A stretch of 64,000 bases of DNA from positions 1 to 64,000 of the forward strand of contig CADCCU010000003.1 in NCBI GenBank assembly GCA_902800015.1, given 5' to 3'. This document shows positions 54,497 through 62,464 of the stretch, piece by piece; the stretch's first letter is position 1; each line of letters opens with the position of its first letter. The position numbers and the translations under genes were made by a program. The stretch comes from an uncultured Ureaplasma sp. Its GTDB lineage: Bacteria > Bacillota_I > Bacilli_A > Mycoplasmatales > Mycoplasmoidaceae. The notes beneath the pieces were generated by a model. The model made no database searches and was not told where the DNA came from. It saw only the letters and a program-made list of their open reading frames with translations.

Positions 54497-54650
54497 GTTT
54501 CTTTACAGATTTTTTTGCAACTTTTTTTGCAGGTTTTCTTGTAGTTTTCTTAACTGCTTTTTTTGTTGATTTTTTTGCAACTTTTTTTGCAGGTTTTTTT
54601 GTCATTTTTTTTGTTGGTTTTTTTCCAATTTTTTTTGTAACTTTTTTCAT
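54474..54650 (-). CDS. Lysine-rich histone H1-like small protein
   Basis: 58 aa, nearly half Lys, with repeats of the form KPAKKVAKKS (twice) and TKK/VKK units, like the C-terminal tail of histone H1 or the chlamydial Hc1 proteins. The DNA itself repeats a unit built on GCAAAAAAAGTTGC. It overlaps the rubrerythrin start by 23 bases in another frame and shares an A7 run there. It could be a nucleoid protein or, after a frame change, a basic leader of rubrerythrin. The low complexity lowers confidence. Confidence 0.6.
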   Translation of the reverse strand: MKKVTKKIGKKPTKKMTKKPAKKVAKKSTKKAVKKTTRKPAKKVAKKSVKKHAKKSRR

Positions 54651-54686
54651 AACGGTATTAATTATAATATTTTTAATATTTATATT

Positions 54687-55859
54687 ATGAACAATTTTAA
54701 ATTAAGATTTTATGTTGATCCTGTTTTAAATGAAATTAATTTCAGCAACGAAAATAATTGAATGATTGAATTGATTAATACACCAGAATTTAAACGTTTA
54801 AATCGTATTCACCAATTAGGTGTAACTTATATAATTTTTCCAAGCGCCACACATAATCGTTTATCACATAGTTTAGGTGCATTTGAAATTGTAAGGAGAT
54901 TTATTAAGCATTTGAATTTAGATAAAATAAATTCTTCAGAATCAAAACATTTGTTATGTGCAGCTTTATTACACGACTTAGGCCATGGACCCAATTCACA
55001 TGCATTTGAAAGATATACAGGTGTTAATCATGAAGAATATACTAAGAAGTTCATTTTAGATAAGAATACTAATATTCATAAGATCTTAGTTAAACATGGA
55101 ATTAATCCTAATGAAGTTGTAAACATTTTGCAACAAAAATCAAAAAATAAATGAGCAACAGATTTAATCGATTCACAAATAGATGGTGATCGAATGGATT
55201 ATTTATTAAGAGACAGTCATTATACTGGCGCAAGTTATGGAATAATAAACCCAGCATATATTATTAATGGTAGTGTTTTAATTAATAATCGTGTTTGTTT
55301 TGTAATGAAAGCATTAGCTGAAGTTGAAAATTTATTACTTGGTAGATTTCACATGTATAAACAAATCTATTCAAATGCAAATTCAATTAAATATGAATTT
55401 GTTATTCAACAAATATTTTTAAGAATTAAATATCTTTATAAGCATGGTTATAAGTTTGTTGATGAATATAACATATTAAAAGTGTTTAAACCATATTTAG
55501 AAGATAAAGAATTTTCATTGAAAGATTTTTTAAAACTTGATGATTATATTTTTGCTACATTTATTGAGTCACTTAAATATGAAAAAGATTCAATTATCAA
55601 AAAATTACTTGCAGCTTATTATGATGAAAGTTTAATTTCTGTAAAAGAAGTACAAACACAACAGAAAGTGAAGAATAATTTTTTAGAAGGTTACTATACC
55701 ACTAAGCCAATTGATATATATCATACTGGACGTGGTGATGAAATATTCATGTATGATGATGTCAACAAGAAAGTTTACGAACTATCAGAAGTAAGCATTA
55801 TCATCAAAAAGTTAATGAATACTAGATATAAATTTATTTATCAAATTAAAATTAAATAA
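54687..55859 (+). CDS. HD-domain phosphohydrolase (dGTPase-like)
   Basis: 390 aa with two UGA-Trp codons. The HD motif is split as in this family: NRLSHSLGAFEIVRRFI, then CAALLHDLGHGPNSHAFE, and a later Asp in SQIDGDRMDYLLRDSHYTGA. It resembles the YwfO/dNTP triphosphohydrolase group. Substrate is uncertain. It is divergent from the lysine-rich ORF with 36 bases between, which contain a TATAAT. Confidence 0.85.
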
Positions 55860-56552
55860 TTAAAGTTCAAAATTAAGAACTTTTACATATTTTTTGTAGT
55901 CAGGACAAAACTCTTTAACTTTTAGTCAAAAATTACTTGAATGGTCTTGATGAAAATAATGTGATAGCTCATGAATAATTAAATAGTCAATACTATCTAA
56001 ATCAAAAGCTAAAACAAAGAAACTAAAAGTTACTGTACAAGTAGTATATGCAAAATATGCATATGCATTATTAATATCTTTAAAAGTAATTTTATTTACT
56101 TTAACTTTCATTTTTCTTGCTCAATATGCGACTCTTTTATCCATATATTTATGAGCAATATACTCACAGGCATTTTTAAATACTTTATATTGATTATTAG
56201 TATTTATTAAATGTAAATAAATTGTTTTATTAAGAATTTCAAATTTGTTGGAATTACTTTTAACTGTTTTTACTGAATATGTTGTTCCACAAATAGTTAC
56301 ATTTGATGCATCTTTAAAAAAATGATTGTTGGATTTAATTTTGTCTAACTTTGAAAGATATTCAGTTAAATATTGATCCTCCAAAAATTCTGAATGATAA
56401 ATACCTTTTAAATAAACAAGTTTATTATTTTCATCAATAGTAAAACGGCTTCATTTACCTTTTGGCGCTTTTATTACTTTATAAGTAATAGGTTTGCCAT
56501 TAATAATCTTTGTTTTTAAAGTGTAATTGTATTTATTTAAATGTTTAGCCAT
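55860..56552 (-). CDS. YgjP-like (DUF45) metallopeptidase-domain protein
   Basis: 230 aa with UGA-Trp in VAYWARKM and NFWLKVKEF. The C-terminal zinc motif reads DYLIIHELSHYFHQDHSSNF followed by W and PDYKKYVK, which matches YgjP-like metallopeptidases (HExxH plus a downstream His). The mid-region is divergent. The substrate is unknown in the family. Its ATG overlaps the stop of the upstream dUTPase-like gene (TAATG), and it converges with the HD gene. Confidence 0.8.
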
Positions 56553-57058
56553 TAATAATTGTTGTTTTGTCTTTGATGATTAATTTCATTCTTTTTGGTA
56601 TAAGCAGATTTAATTTCACCAAAACTAAAACCAAGGGCATAACCTAGCTCAATATAGTCTTTATATCATTTAACAATATTATGTTTATTATTTAGTTTAT
56701 TAACATGACCAAATAATTCATTAAATAAAATTGTGATTTCTTTTTTGGTATATCGTTCAGAACCAACATTAATTGATCATTGATTATAATTTTTAATATT
56801 CTTAGCAATTGCTAAACTAGTAATAAAATGAATACCATCAACATATTCTTCCAAAATAACTTCTTTTTCACTTGGTTGTTTAAAACTTCAGAATTTAAAA
56901 CATCTTACTTCATTGGCTAATTCACCTAGTTCAACAGCCAATGCAAGTTTTAATTCTTCAAAAATATCATCATATGATAAATGATGATTAGAATGGATAT
57001 GTTTGTCTAATTCAATTTGTTGATCAAATATTTCTGATAGATTAATGTTTGTTTTCAT
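56552..57058 (-). CDS. dUTPase-like all-alpha NTP pyrophosphatase (dUTPase type 2)
   Basis: 168 aa, start at 57058. The all-alpha NTP-PPase metal motif is ExxE...ExxD: LAVELGELANEVRCFKFW, then EEYVDGIHFITSLAIA. Members hydrolyse dUTP and keep uracil out of DNA. It is coupled to the YgjP-like gene and divergent from the tRNA cluster. Confidence 0.82.
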
Positions 57059-57110
57059 TTTGTATTTATAATAATTTAATTGTATTATATTATAGTGTAA
57101 ACTACTATAT

Positions 57111-57185
57111 GGCCACATAGCTCAGCGGTAGAGCAACCGGCTGTTAACCGGTTGGTCGTAAGTTCGATCCTTACTGTGGCCGCCA
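57111..57185 (+). tRNA. tRNA-Asn (GTT)
   Basis: 75 bases including CCA. Acceptor GGCCACA, D-arm GCTC/GAGC, anticodon loop CTGTTAA (GTT), T-arm GTAAG TTCGATC CTTAC. Confidence 0.96.
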
Positions 57186-57190
57186 TATAA

Positions 57191-57267
57191 GGCCTGTTGG
57201 TGAAGTGACTTAACACATACGCCTTTCACGCGTACATTCATGGGTTTGAATCCCGTACAGGTCACCA
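57191..57267 (+). tRNA. tRNA-Glu (TTC)
   Basis: 77 bases including CCA. Acceptor GGCCTGT pairs with ACAGGTC (one G-T pair), anticodon stem TACGC/GCGTA closes loop CTTTCAC (TTC), T-arm ATGGG TTTGAAT CCCGT. Five bases after tRNA-Asn. Confidence 0.94.
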
Positions 57268-57273
57268 TACATT

Positions 57274-57349
57274 GGAGCGCTAGCTCAGCTGGGAGAGCAT
57301 CTGCCTTACAAGCAGGAGGTCAGGGGTTCGAGCCCCTTGCGCTCCACCA
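57274..57349 (+). tRNA. tRNA-Val (TAC)
   Basis: 76 bases including CCA. Acceptor GGAGCGC, D-arm GCTC/GAGC, anticodon loop CTTACAA (TAC), T-arm AGGGG TTCGAGC CCCTT. Last of three tRNAs, followed by a terminator. Confidence 0.96.
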
Positions 57350-57354
57350 TACAT

Positions 57355-57387
57355 AAAGGTTGATACGAAAGTGTCAACTTTTTATTT
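57355..57387 (+). terminator. Terminator of the Asn-Glu-Val tRNA operon
   Basis: AAAGGTTGATAC, GAAA loop, GTGTCAACTTT, then T run. Stem holds one G-T or mismatch; clear factor-independent terminator. Confidence 0.85.
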
Positions 57388-57401
57388 TTACAACTATTTA
57401 G

Positions 57402-57421
57402 AAATAAAAAAGTATGGCAAA
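57402..57421. repeat. 20-bp direct repeat, left copy of the restriction island
   Basis: An exact 20-base match to 60894-60913, containing AAAGTATGGCAAA. Here it is not followed by the complementary arm that makes the rpsD terminator at the other copy. The two copies bound the nuclease/methyltransferase genes. Confidence 0.65.
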
Positions 57422-57907
57422 ACAATATATAAAATTGTAAAAACCATGAATCAATGTGTAATATAATTTCATAGAAAAAGGAAACCAAAATTGATAATAA
57501 TTATTATTAAAAATACTCTCATAAGTTGTAGTAGAAATATGAATTAAATGAAACAAGCAATTAAAAATGATATTCAAATATTTTTATAGCTATAAAAAGC
57601 AATGAAAAGATTAAATCGATAAAATTAAAGAGAGCAAAAATAAAAACTTTGAAAATTAAAATTCAAATAATAAAGATACTTTATCTTTAGGTATCTAATT
57701 TATATTAGATTAAATGGTTTAAGACTAATAAAGGAGTAATTATTAATATTTGTAAATTCTCTATTCAAAAGAGATAGGTAAGAATTCATCACTAATTATG
57801 ATGAATAGCGGTTATAAAGTTAGAACTAATTTATCTATTGATAATTTGTGACAGCAAAAGTTGTGTAAACAAGTGATTAAGGAAGGAAAGAGGTAAGTTG
57901 CAAGAGA
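57422..57907. other. 486-base region without a gene, several small hairpins
   Basis: No coding frame longer than about 30 codons is convincing on either strand. Between 57670 and 57830 several short perfect hairpins follow each other: AGATAC/GTATCT, TCTAAT/ATTAGA, CTCT/AGAG and ATTCATCA/TGATGAAT. It could be a structured RNA or decayed DNA at the island edge. RNase P RNA, tmRNA and SRP RNA signatures were looked for and not seen. Confidence 0.5.
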
Positions 57908-58696
57908 CTATTTGTTATTCACACTTTTAAATATCTCTTCTATTTCATCTCAAGATTTATTTTCAAAACCTTTAATTGAATGCACAAATCTATGACAATT
58001 AGGACATAAGCCTTTTAAATCTTTGTGAATATCTGTTTCACGTTCTCCACATGCTAAATGATGAATGTCAATGATGTGGCTTGTACCATCAGCTTTTAAA
58101 TAAGACTTACCACATAATTTACAACTAAATCCATAATATTCTAAATATGCGTCTTTTATTTTCTGTGATCTGTTGTGAATTAATATTGTGTGTTGAATCA
58201 ATTCACCTTCATTTACTTTATGATTTGATATTACTTCATCGCTATAATCTGTAATTTCCTGATCAAGCAAACTTACCTGATTTGTAAAATTTTTGATTAA
58301 ATTTCATTGAATATTTGGATTATTACATTTATCTAATATTTGACCACCTTTAGCTGCTCAACGCTGTCGACCATTTTTACCATTAGTAAATTGTGTTACT
58401 ATATCCAAGCATTTAAAAGCATTTTTTATGTAGTAACCATGAAATGATGGCATATAGTCAGAATTACATACAAATTTATATTTTAAATGTGAGACACCGC
58501 TATCAATCGTAAAAATATAAATAACATCGTCTGCATTTAATTTAGTTGCAAAATTATATATTCCATTTTCGTTTTCTAATCATTGTAGATCAGTTTCAAC
58601 ATTGTTTCTGTTATATTTAGATATCGAAATATATCCTTGTCGAATTCATTCTTCAGGTTTATCATTTTCGTTGTTAATTTTTATTCAAATATACAT
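57908..58696 (-). CDS. HNH endonuclease with possible EVE-like N-terminus
   Basis: 262 aa with several UGA-Trp codons. The C-terminal HNH/zinc region reads CKLCGKSYLKADGTSHIIDI, then HHLACGERETDIHKDLKG and LCPNCHRFVHS, with two CxxC pairs and the catalytic HH and N/H positions. The N-terminal 100 residues (MYIWIKINNEN, then DDVIYIFTIDSGVSHLKYKF) resemble the EVE/PUA-like fold that reads modified bases. It lies about 47 bases after the type II endonuclease on the same strand. Role as modification-dependent nuclease is inference. Confidence 0.78.
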
Positions 58697-58743
58697 AACT
58701 ATTAAATAATGTTTAGTTGAGAAATAGAATTCAGGAATATAAT

Positions 58744-59532
58744 TTAATTAAAAAAGCTTTGAATTTTACCTACAAGATCACTGAATTTAATAGTTTTATC
58801 AAAATTTTCAAGATTATTTAATATTGTAAATCCTCCGCCCAATTTTGCGTCTTGATAAAATAATTCAACATCAAATTCTCTAGTAATATTTTTTCTTAAT
58901 CTACCGTTTGGAGTTTTTTTAGTATATTCTTTCTTATCGCCTAAGTCATAAGTAACCATCCCATATTTAATTTTTATGATTTTATTATTATCACTTCATA
59001 ACTTGCATTTAAATAATTCTGATGAGGCGTTATACTTTATTTTCATCACATCTCTATCAAGTAAAAACAATACAGATTCAGATTGGCCAACTCTTTCCCT
59101 GGTTGAGCACTTTACTGATAATGCATAAAATTTTGTTTCATCTTCATTTGATAAAAGAATATCAACATCAATTTTTTTTCTTAGATTTGTATTTTGGGCT
59201 GTATATATAGAAAAATATTGTTGAATTAAATCGTTTCTACTAGATATGGAAATCTTACTATCTAAATTATTTTCTTCCAAGAATTTTTGCAAACCATATG
59301 CTAAAATTTCTTCAGCTATTGTACCTCTATGTTTATCCATTGCTGATTTTTTTGCTTTTTCACTACCGTAATGTTTATCTTTAATAATATCGTTGATGAT
59401 GTATTCATCAAGAATTTTCAAATCAATGTAATCGTTTAAATTATTGAACACATTATTGACTTTTTTGTCTTTAATTAGATCTAGTAATTTGTCTTCAATA
59501 AATTTTTTATGCTTCAAGTCAAAATTTAGCAT
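58744..59532 (-). CDS. Type II restriction endonuclease (PD-(D/E)XK-like)
   Basis: 262 aa, with UGA-Trp at KLWSDNN. The likely catalytic core is KKIDVDILLS, then FYALSVKCSTRERVGQSE, where the Asp and the Lys of SVK would bind metal. The S-x-K form with a following R-x-R resembles the CCGG-cutting group (Cfr10I, Bse634I, BsaWI); that specificity is only a guess. The start overlaps the stop of the methyltransferase gene by 7 bases (ATGCTAA), the classic layout of a restriction-modification pair. Confidence 0.82.
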
Positions 59533-60338
59533 TTTTTACCTCTCTTAAAAATCGAACTGCCTAAGACGATACCATCTTTAACTCTTCGTTTAGCAAAGTT
59601 ACAGTATTTTTTTGATATGTCGATATATATAAAATTACGTTCTATTTTGCTGCATGCTAAAGCAACAGTTCCAGTTCCGCCGAACATGTCTAAGACAGTG
59701 TCATGTTTATAAGTATAGAATTTTAATATTCTATAAGCTAAGTCAAATGGAAATGGCGCTGGATGAATTTTTGATAATAAAGTTTCAGCTTTAATATTTC
59801 AAAAGCCATCTGAAAATGTTATAAATTCATCTTTGGTTATATCAATATTTTCTTTTTTGCCTTTATGCTTATAATTATTTTTATCTTTTTGAAAAACCAA
59901 TATAAATTCATACGGTTGTATGACATAAGGTGAAGATGGCGACATTCATGAACCTCAAGCTGTACGTTTGGACATAGCTTGTTTATACCAAACAATATCA
60001 GATCTCATAACGTAGTTTAATTTTCTACATTGGTTAATGATATCGACATATAAAGGTTGATAATATCCTTCATATGTGATACTTGGCACATTAATAATTA
60101 ATCTACCATCTGGTTTTAAAACTTTTCTAGCTAATTTTCATGCATCATTCAAAAAATCTAAGTATTGTTTGTATTTTTTGTTATCATCAGATGAATCATA
60201 TTTTTTACCAACATTATAAGGTGGAGATGTAAAAATACAATCTATAGAATTAGGTCGAATGTTTAACATTGCATTATGAAAGTCATCACATACAAAACTG
60301 TTAGGTTTTATTCATTTATTTTTTTTATCGTATGGCAT
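59526..60338 (-). CDS. Type II DNA methyltransferase, beta class
   Basis: 270 aa with several UGA-Trp codons. Catalytic motif IV, DCIFTSPPYNVGKKYD, comes near the N-terminus, and the SAM-binding motif I, DTVLDMFGGTGTVALACSK, near the C-terminus; this order defines the beta class. The SPPY form is common in N4-cytosine enzymes, though N6-adenine is possible. Between them lies the recognition region. It protects host DNA from the endonuclease encoded next. Confidence 0.92.
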
Positions 60339-60518
60339 AAATATTATGTTATGAGTAATCTTTATAATATATTACTATAAATATTGACTTAATTTTATAA
60401 AATCACGGTCATATTTATATATCATAAGCAATTATTTTATTTACTATCAAAATAGCTAAAATTTTTGAAAAAATTTTAATCTTATTAATTTTATTGCTTT
60501 AGCATTAGTTGGCAATAA

Positions 60519-60776
60519 AAATTTTTAATTTTTTGTTGTAAAATCACAAACGTATATGAATCCAATAATAATTCAGCTCATGGGTATGTTTCAGCATTTA
60601 GATGAGCTTACAATAACTTTTATGGAATGGAATTTAACATTGAGTATATTGTTAGCAGACCTAATGAGATTTCTAAGTTTACTACTAGATTAACTAATAA
60701 AGAAATTAGTTATGTCAGAAAGAAATATAAAGAATGAATTAATGAAGATTTAACTAATTTGATTAGAACCATGTAA
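60519..60776 (+). pseudogene. Open remnant without start codon, unknown family
   Basis: A plus-strand frame open for 85 codons after a TAA at 60516-60518, with UGA as Trp, ends at TAA 60774-60776. It includes NSAHGYVSAFRWAYNNFYGM and FTTRLTNKEISYVRKKYKEW, which look like real protein. The only ATG in frame is internal (near 60639). It is probably the 3' end of a broken gene at the right edge of the island. Confidence 0.5.
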
Positions 60777-60893
60777 ATTTATTATTCAAGAAAAATCTAT
60801 AAATTTGCATATTAATAAACAAATTTGTTTTAGAACTAGAATCATTAACTTCACTAATAAAACTATTTCTAAAATAATTTTTGTATTAGTTTT
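60777..60893. other. Short AT-rich gap before the rpsD terminator
   Basis: No gene or strong hairpin is seen. The gap 60339-60518 on the other side of the remnant likewise holds only AT-rich sequence and probably the methyltransferase promoter. Confidence 0.5.
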
Positions 60894-60913
60894 AAATAAA
60901 AAAGTATGGCAAA
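60894..60913. repeat. 20-bp direct repeat, right copy, in the rpsD terminator
   Basis: Identical to 57402-57421. Its GTATGGCAA is one arm of the terminator hairpin, so this copy looks like the original and the left copy like a duplicate. Confidence 0.65.
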
Positions 60914-60929
60914 CCTTGCCATACTTTAT
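60899..60929. terminator. Terminator of rpsD
   Basis: AAAGTATGGCAA, 3-base loop, TTGCCATACTTT. On the minus strand it is followed by TTTTTTA, as expected for ending rpsD. Confidence 0.9.
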
Positions 60930-60948
60930 TGATAACAATACGGCTGAA

Positions 60949-61539
60949 TCATTCAACTACGTAAGTTTCGTTAATGTCTGGGTTTAGTTCTTGTCTTTCT
61001 GGGAATCTTACATATTTACCTGAGAAACTTGCAGTATCAACATTAACAAATTTTAATGTTTGATTTTCCATATTAGCTTTTACAATAGGTAAATTTCTTG
61101 ATTTTTCCTTAATTGTAATGGTATCACCAACATTGATAATTACTGAAGGGATATCACATTTCTTACCATTAACTAAAACATGTCCATGGTTAACTAATTG
61201 ACGTGCAGCTCTTCTTGTTGGAGCAAAATTCATTCGGTAAACTAAGTTATCTAAACGTGATTCTAGAACAATTAATAAGTTTAATGATGTAGAACCTTGC
61301 ATTTGCTTAGCAATTCTGAAAATTCTTTGGAATTGACGATTATTTAGTCCGTACATGTAGGCTAATTTTTGTTTTTCAACCTGTTGTTGGCCATAACCTG
61401 ATAATTTTTTATTAGCCATTCCGTGCTGGCCTGGTGCATATTCTCTTTTCTTACCTTTTAAGAATTCTTTATTGTTTTCTAAGATAGAAAAGTGTAGACG
61501 ACGTGATTTACGATTAATACTTCCTGTATATCTTGACAT
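60949..61539 (-). CDS. rpsD: Ribosomal protein S4
   Basis: 196 aa. MSRYTGSINRKSRRLHFSIL at the start, REYAPGQHGMANKKLSGYG, and the S4 RNA-binding domain LESRLDNLVYRMNFAPTRRA with RQLVNHGHVLVNGKKCDIPS. It initiates 30S assembly and represses its own synthesis in many bacteria. It stands alone with a long leader. AAGGAAAT precedes the ATG. Confidence 0.97.
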   Translation of the reverse strand: MSRYTGSINRKSRRLHFSILENNKEFLKGKKREYAPGQHGMANKKLSGYGQQQVEKQKLAYMYGLNNRQFQRIFRIAKQMQGSTSLNLLIVLESRLDNLVYRMNFAPTRRAARQLVNHGHVLVNGKKCDIPSVIINVGDTITIKEKSRNLPIVKANMENQTLKFVNVDTASFSGKYVRFPERQELNPDINETYVVE

Positions 61540-61626
61540 AATTTCCTTTAAATTAAAAAAATAAAATATTTAAACAAAGTTTAACTAATTCTTAATTACT
61601 TATTTAGTGTTGGTATGTTCAGAATT

Positions 61627-61689
61627 TCAGCATTCTTACTAATACAGTATTACTCACTAACTAGAAGATAGTTAATACTAGTTTGCTGA
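61627..61689 (-). promoter_or_regulatory. Structured leader of rpsD
   Basis: Nested perfect inverted repeats: TCAGCA (61627-61632) with TGCTGA (61684-61689), AGTATTA (61646-61652) with TAATACT (61673-61679), and AACTA/TAGTT around a GAAGA loop. They lie between a minus-strand TATAAT (61702-61707) and the rpsD start, in a leader of about 155 bases. This suits an S4-binding autoregulatory RNA, but no known class is claimed. Confidence 0.5.
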
Positions 61690-61701
61690 CTTTGCTTAAA
61701 T

Positions 61702-61707
61702 ATTATA
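61702..61707 (-). promoter_or_regulatory. -10 box of rpsD
   Basis: TATAAT on the minus strand, about 163 bases before the rpsD ATG, upstream of the nested hairpins. Confidence 0.45.
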
Positions 61708-61786
61708 TCTAAAAATTAATTTTTGAATAATTAACTTAAACTATATTATGTTTCATATAAAGTATGTTTTATTTTGAGTGTAAAAA

Positions 61787-62107
61787 TTAATTTTTTGATT
61801 TTAATATACCGATCCTATTCAAATGTCTAGTTACATTTTGAAAAAAATCTTCAGTTCATTCTATATTACTAAAATTTGAATTATCGCTCAAAGTTCTTAA
61901 AATATAATTGTATTCTTCTTGTGTTAAAACTTTTCTATTTGGTACAAATTTTTTATTTTTAAGATTAAAGTATATCTGTTCATTTTCAAATTCTTTATCT
62001 TTATTTAGTGATAATAAAAAACCATTATCACCTGATATAAGAGTAATGTTGCAAAAAAAGTTGGTTTTTTCACTATTTAGTAGCATAGAAATCTTGTTTC
62101 AAAACAT
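61787..62107 (-). CDS. Hypothetical protein, possibly the second half of a frameshifted gene
   Basis: 106 aa from the ATG at 62107, one UGA-Trp near each end. Contents such as NITLISGDNGFLLSLNKDKE and LTQEEYNYILRTL look like a small soluble domain. It overlaps the upstream 67-aa membrane ORF by 35 bases in another frame. No family recognised. It may be the extracellular part of the same ancestral protein. Confidence 0.5.
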
Positions 62108-62276
62108 ACTTCTTTTTAACAAATAAATTTGAGTTCAAAAATCAATTAGTCTTGTTGTGACTAATAGTGTTAAATATCAAAGTTGCTAACCCAACTAAAG
62201 ATATTCATAGCAACCCATAAAGTATGATTGCTAATACCACTATTAGAATTGATTTTTTCACTCGACTTTTATCCAT
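62073..62276 (-). CDS. Small membrane-anchored ORF, possibly the first half of a frameshifted gene
   Basis: 67 aa: a basic start (MDKSRVKKS), a long hydrophobic stretch (ILIVVLAIILYGLLWISLVG, with Trp as UGA) and a Lys/Asn-rich end. It looks like an N-terminal anchor or signal peptide lacking its mature domain, which the following overlapping ORF could supply. No ribosome binding site is obvious apart from GAGGACAT. Confidence 0.5.
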
Positions 62277-62339
62277 AAAAATGTCCTCGAAAATCTTATA
62301 GCATTTTTATTCCTAAAAGTCAGCAGGATAATAGCAAAA

Positions 62340-62398
62340 AATATAGTGATAAAATCAACTACTAATATACTAGGTATATTAGTAATTATCACTATATT
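62340..62398. promoter_or_regulatory. Large two-part inverted repeat before the 62465 gene
   Basis: The outer arms AATATAGTGATAA and TTATCACTATATT (13 bases, perfect) enclose inner arms ACTAATATAC and GTATATTAGT (10 bases, perfect) around TAG. It lies between two divergent genes. It could be an operator, a transcript hairpin or the end of a mobile element. A smaller AAAGC/GCTTT hairpin with T run follows near 62423-62437. Confidence 0.55.
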
Positions 62399-62464
62399 AC
62401 TATTTACTCCTACTCGCATAAAAGCTCCGCTTTTTGCAATTTAGAAATTTATAATAATTCTATT

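Noticed and set aside
54500-54640. Direct repeats as a CRISPR-like array
   Set aside because: The repeats are short, adjacent and in frame with AKKVAKKS peptide repeats, so they are coding repeats. No CRISPR array or cas gene was seen in the window.
57306-57488. 60-aa minus-strand ORF ending VERKGLEPLTSCL
   Set aside because: This peptide is the well-known false translation of a tRNA gene; it lies opposite tRNA-Val.
57386-57907. RNase P RNA, tmRNA or SRP RNA in the gap after the tRNA genes
   Set aside because: No GAGGAAAGTC/ACAGAA pair, no tRNA-like end with TTCGA, and no GNAR-loop SRP motif were found, so only a generic structured region is reported.
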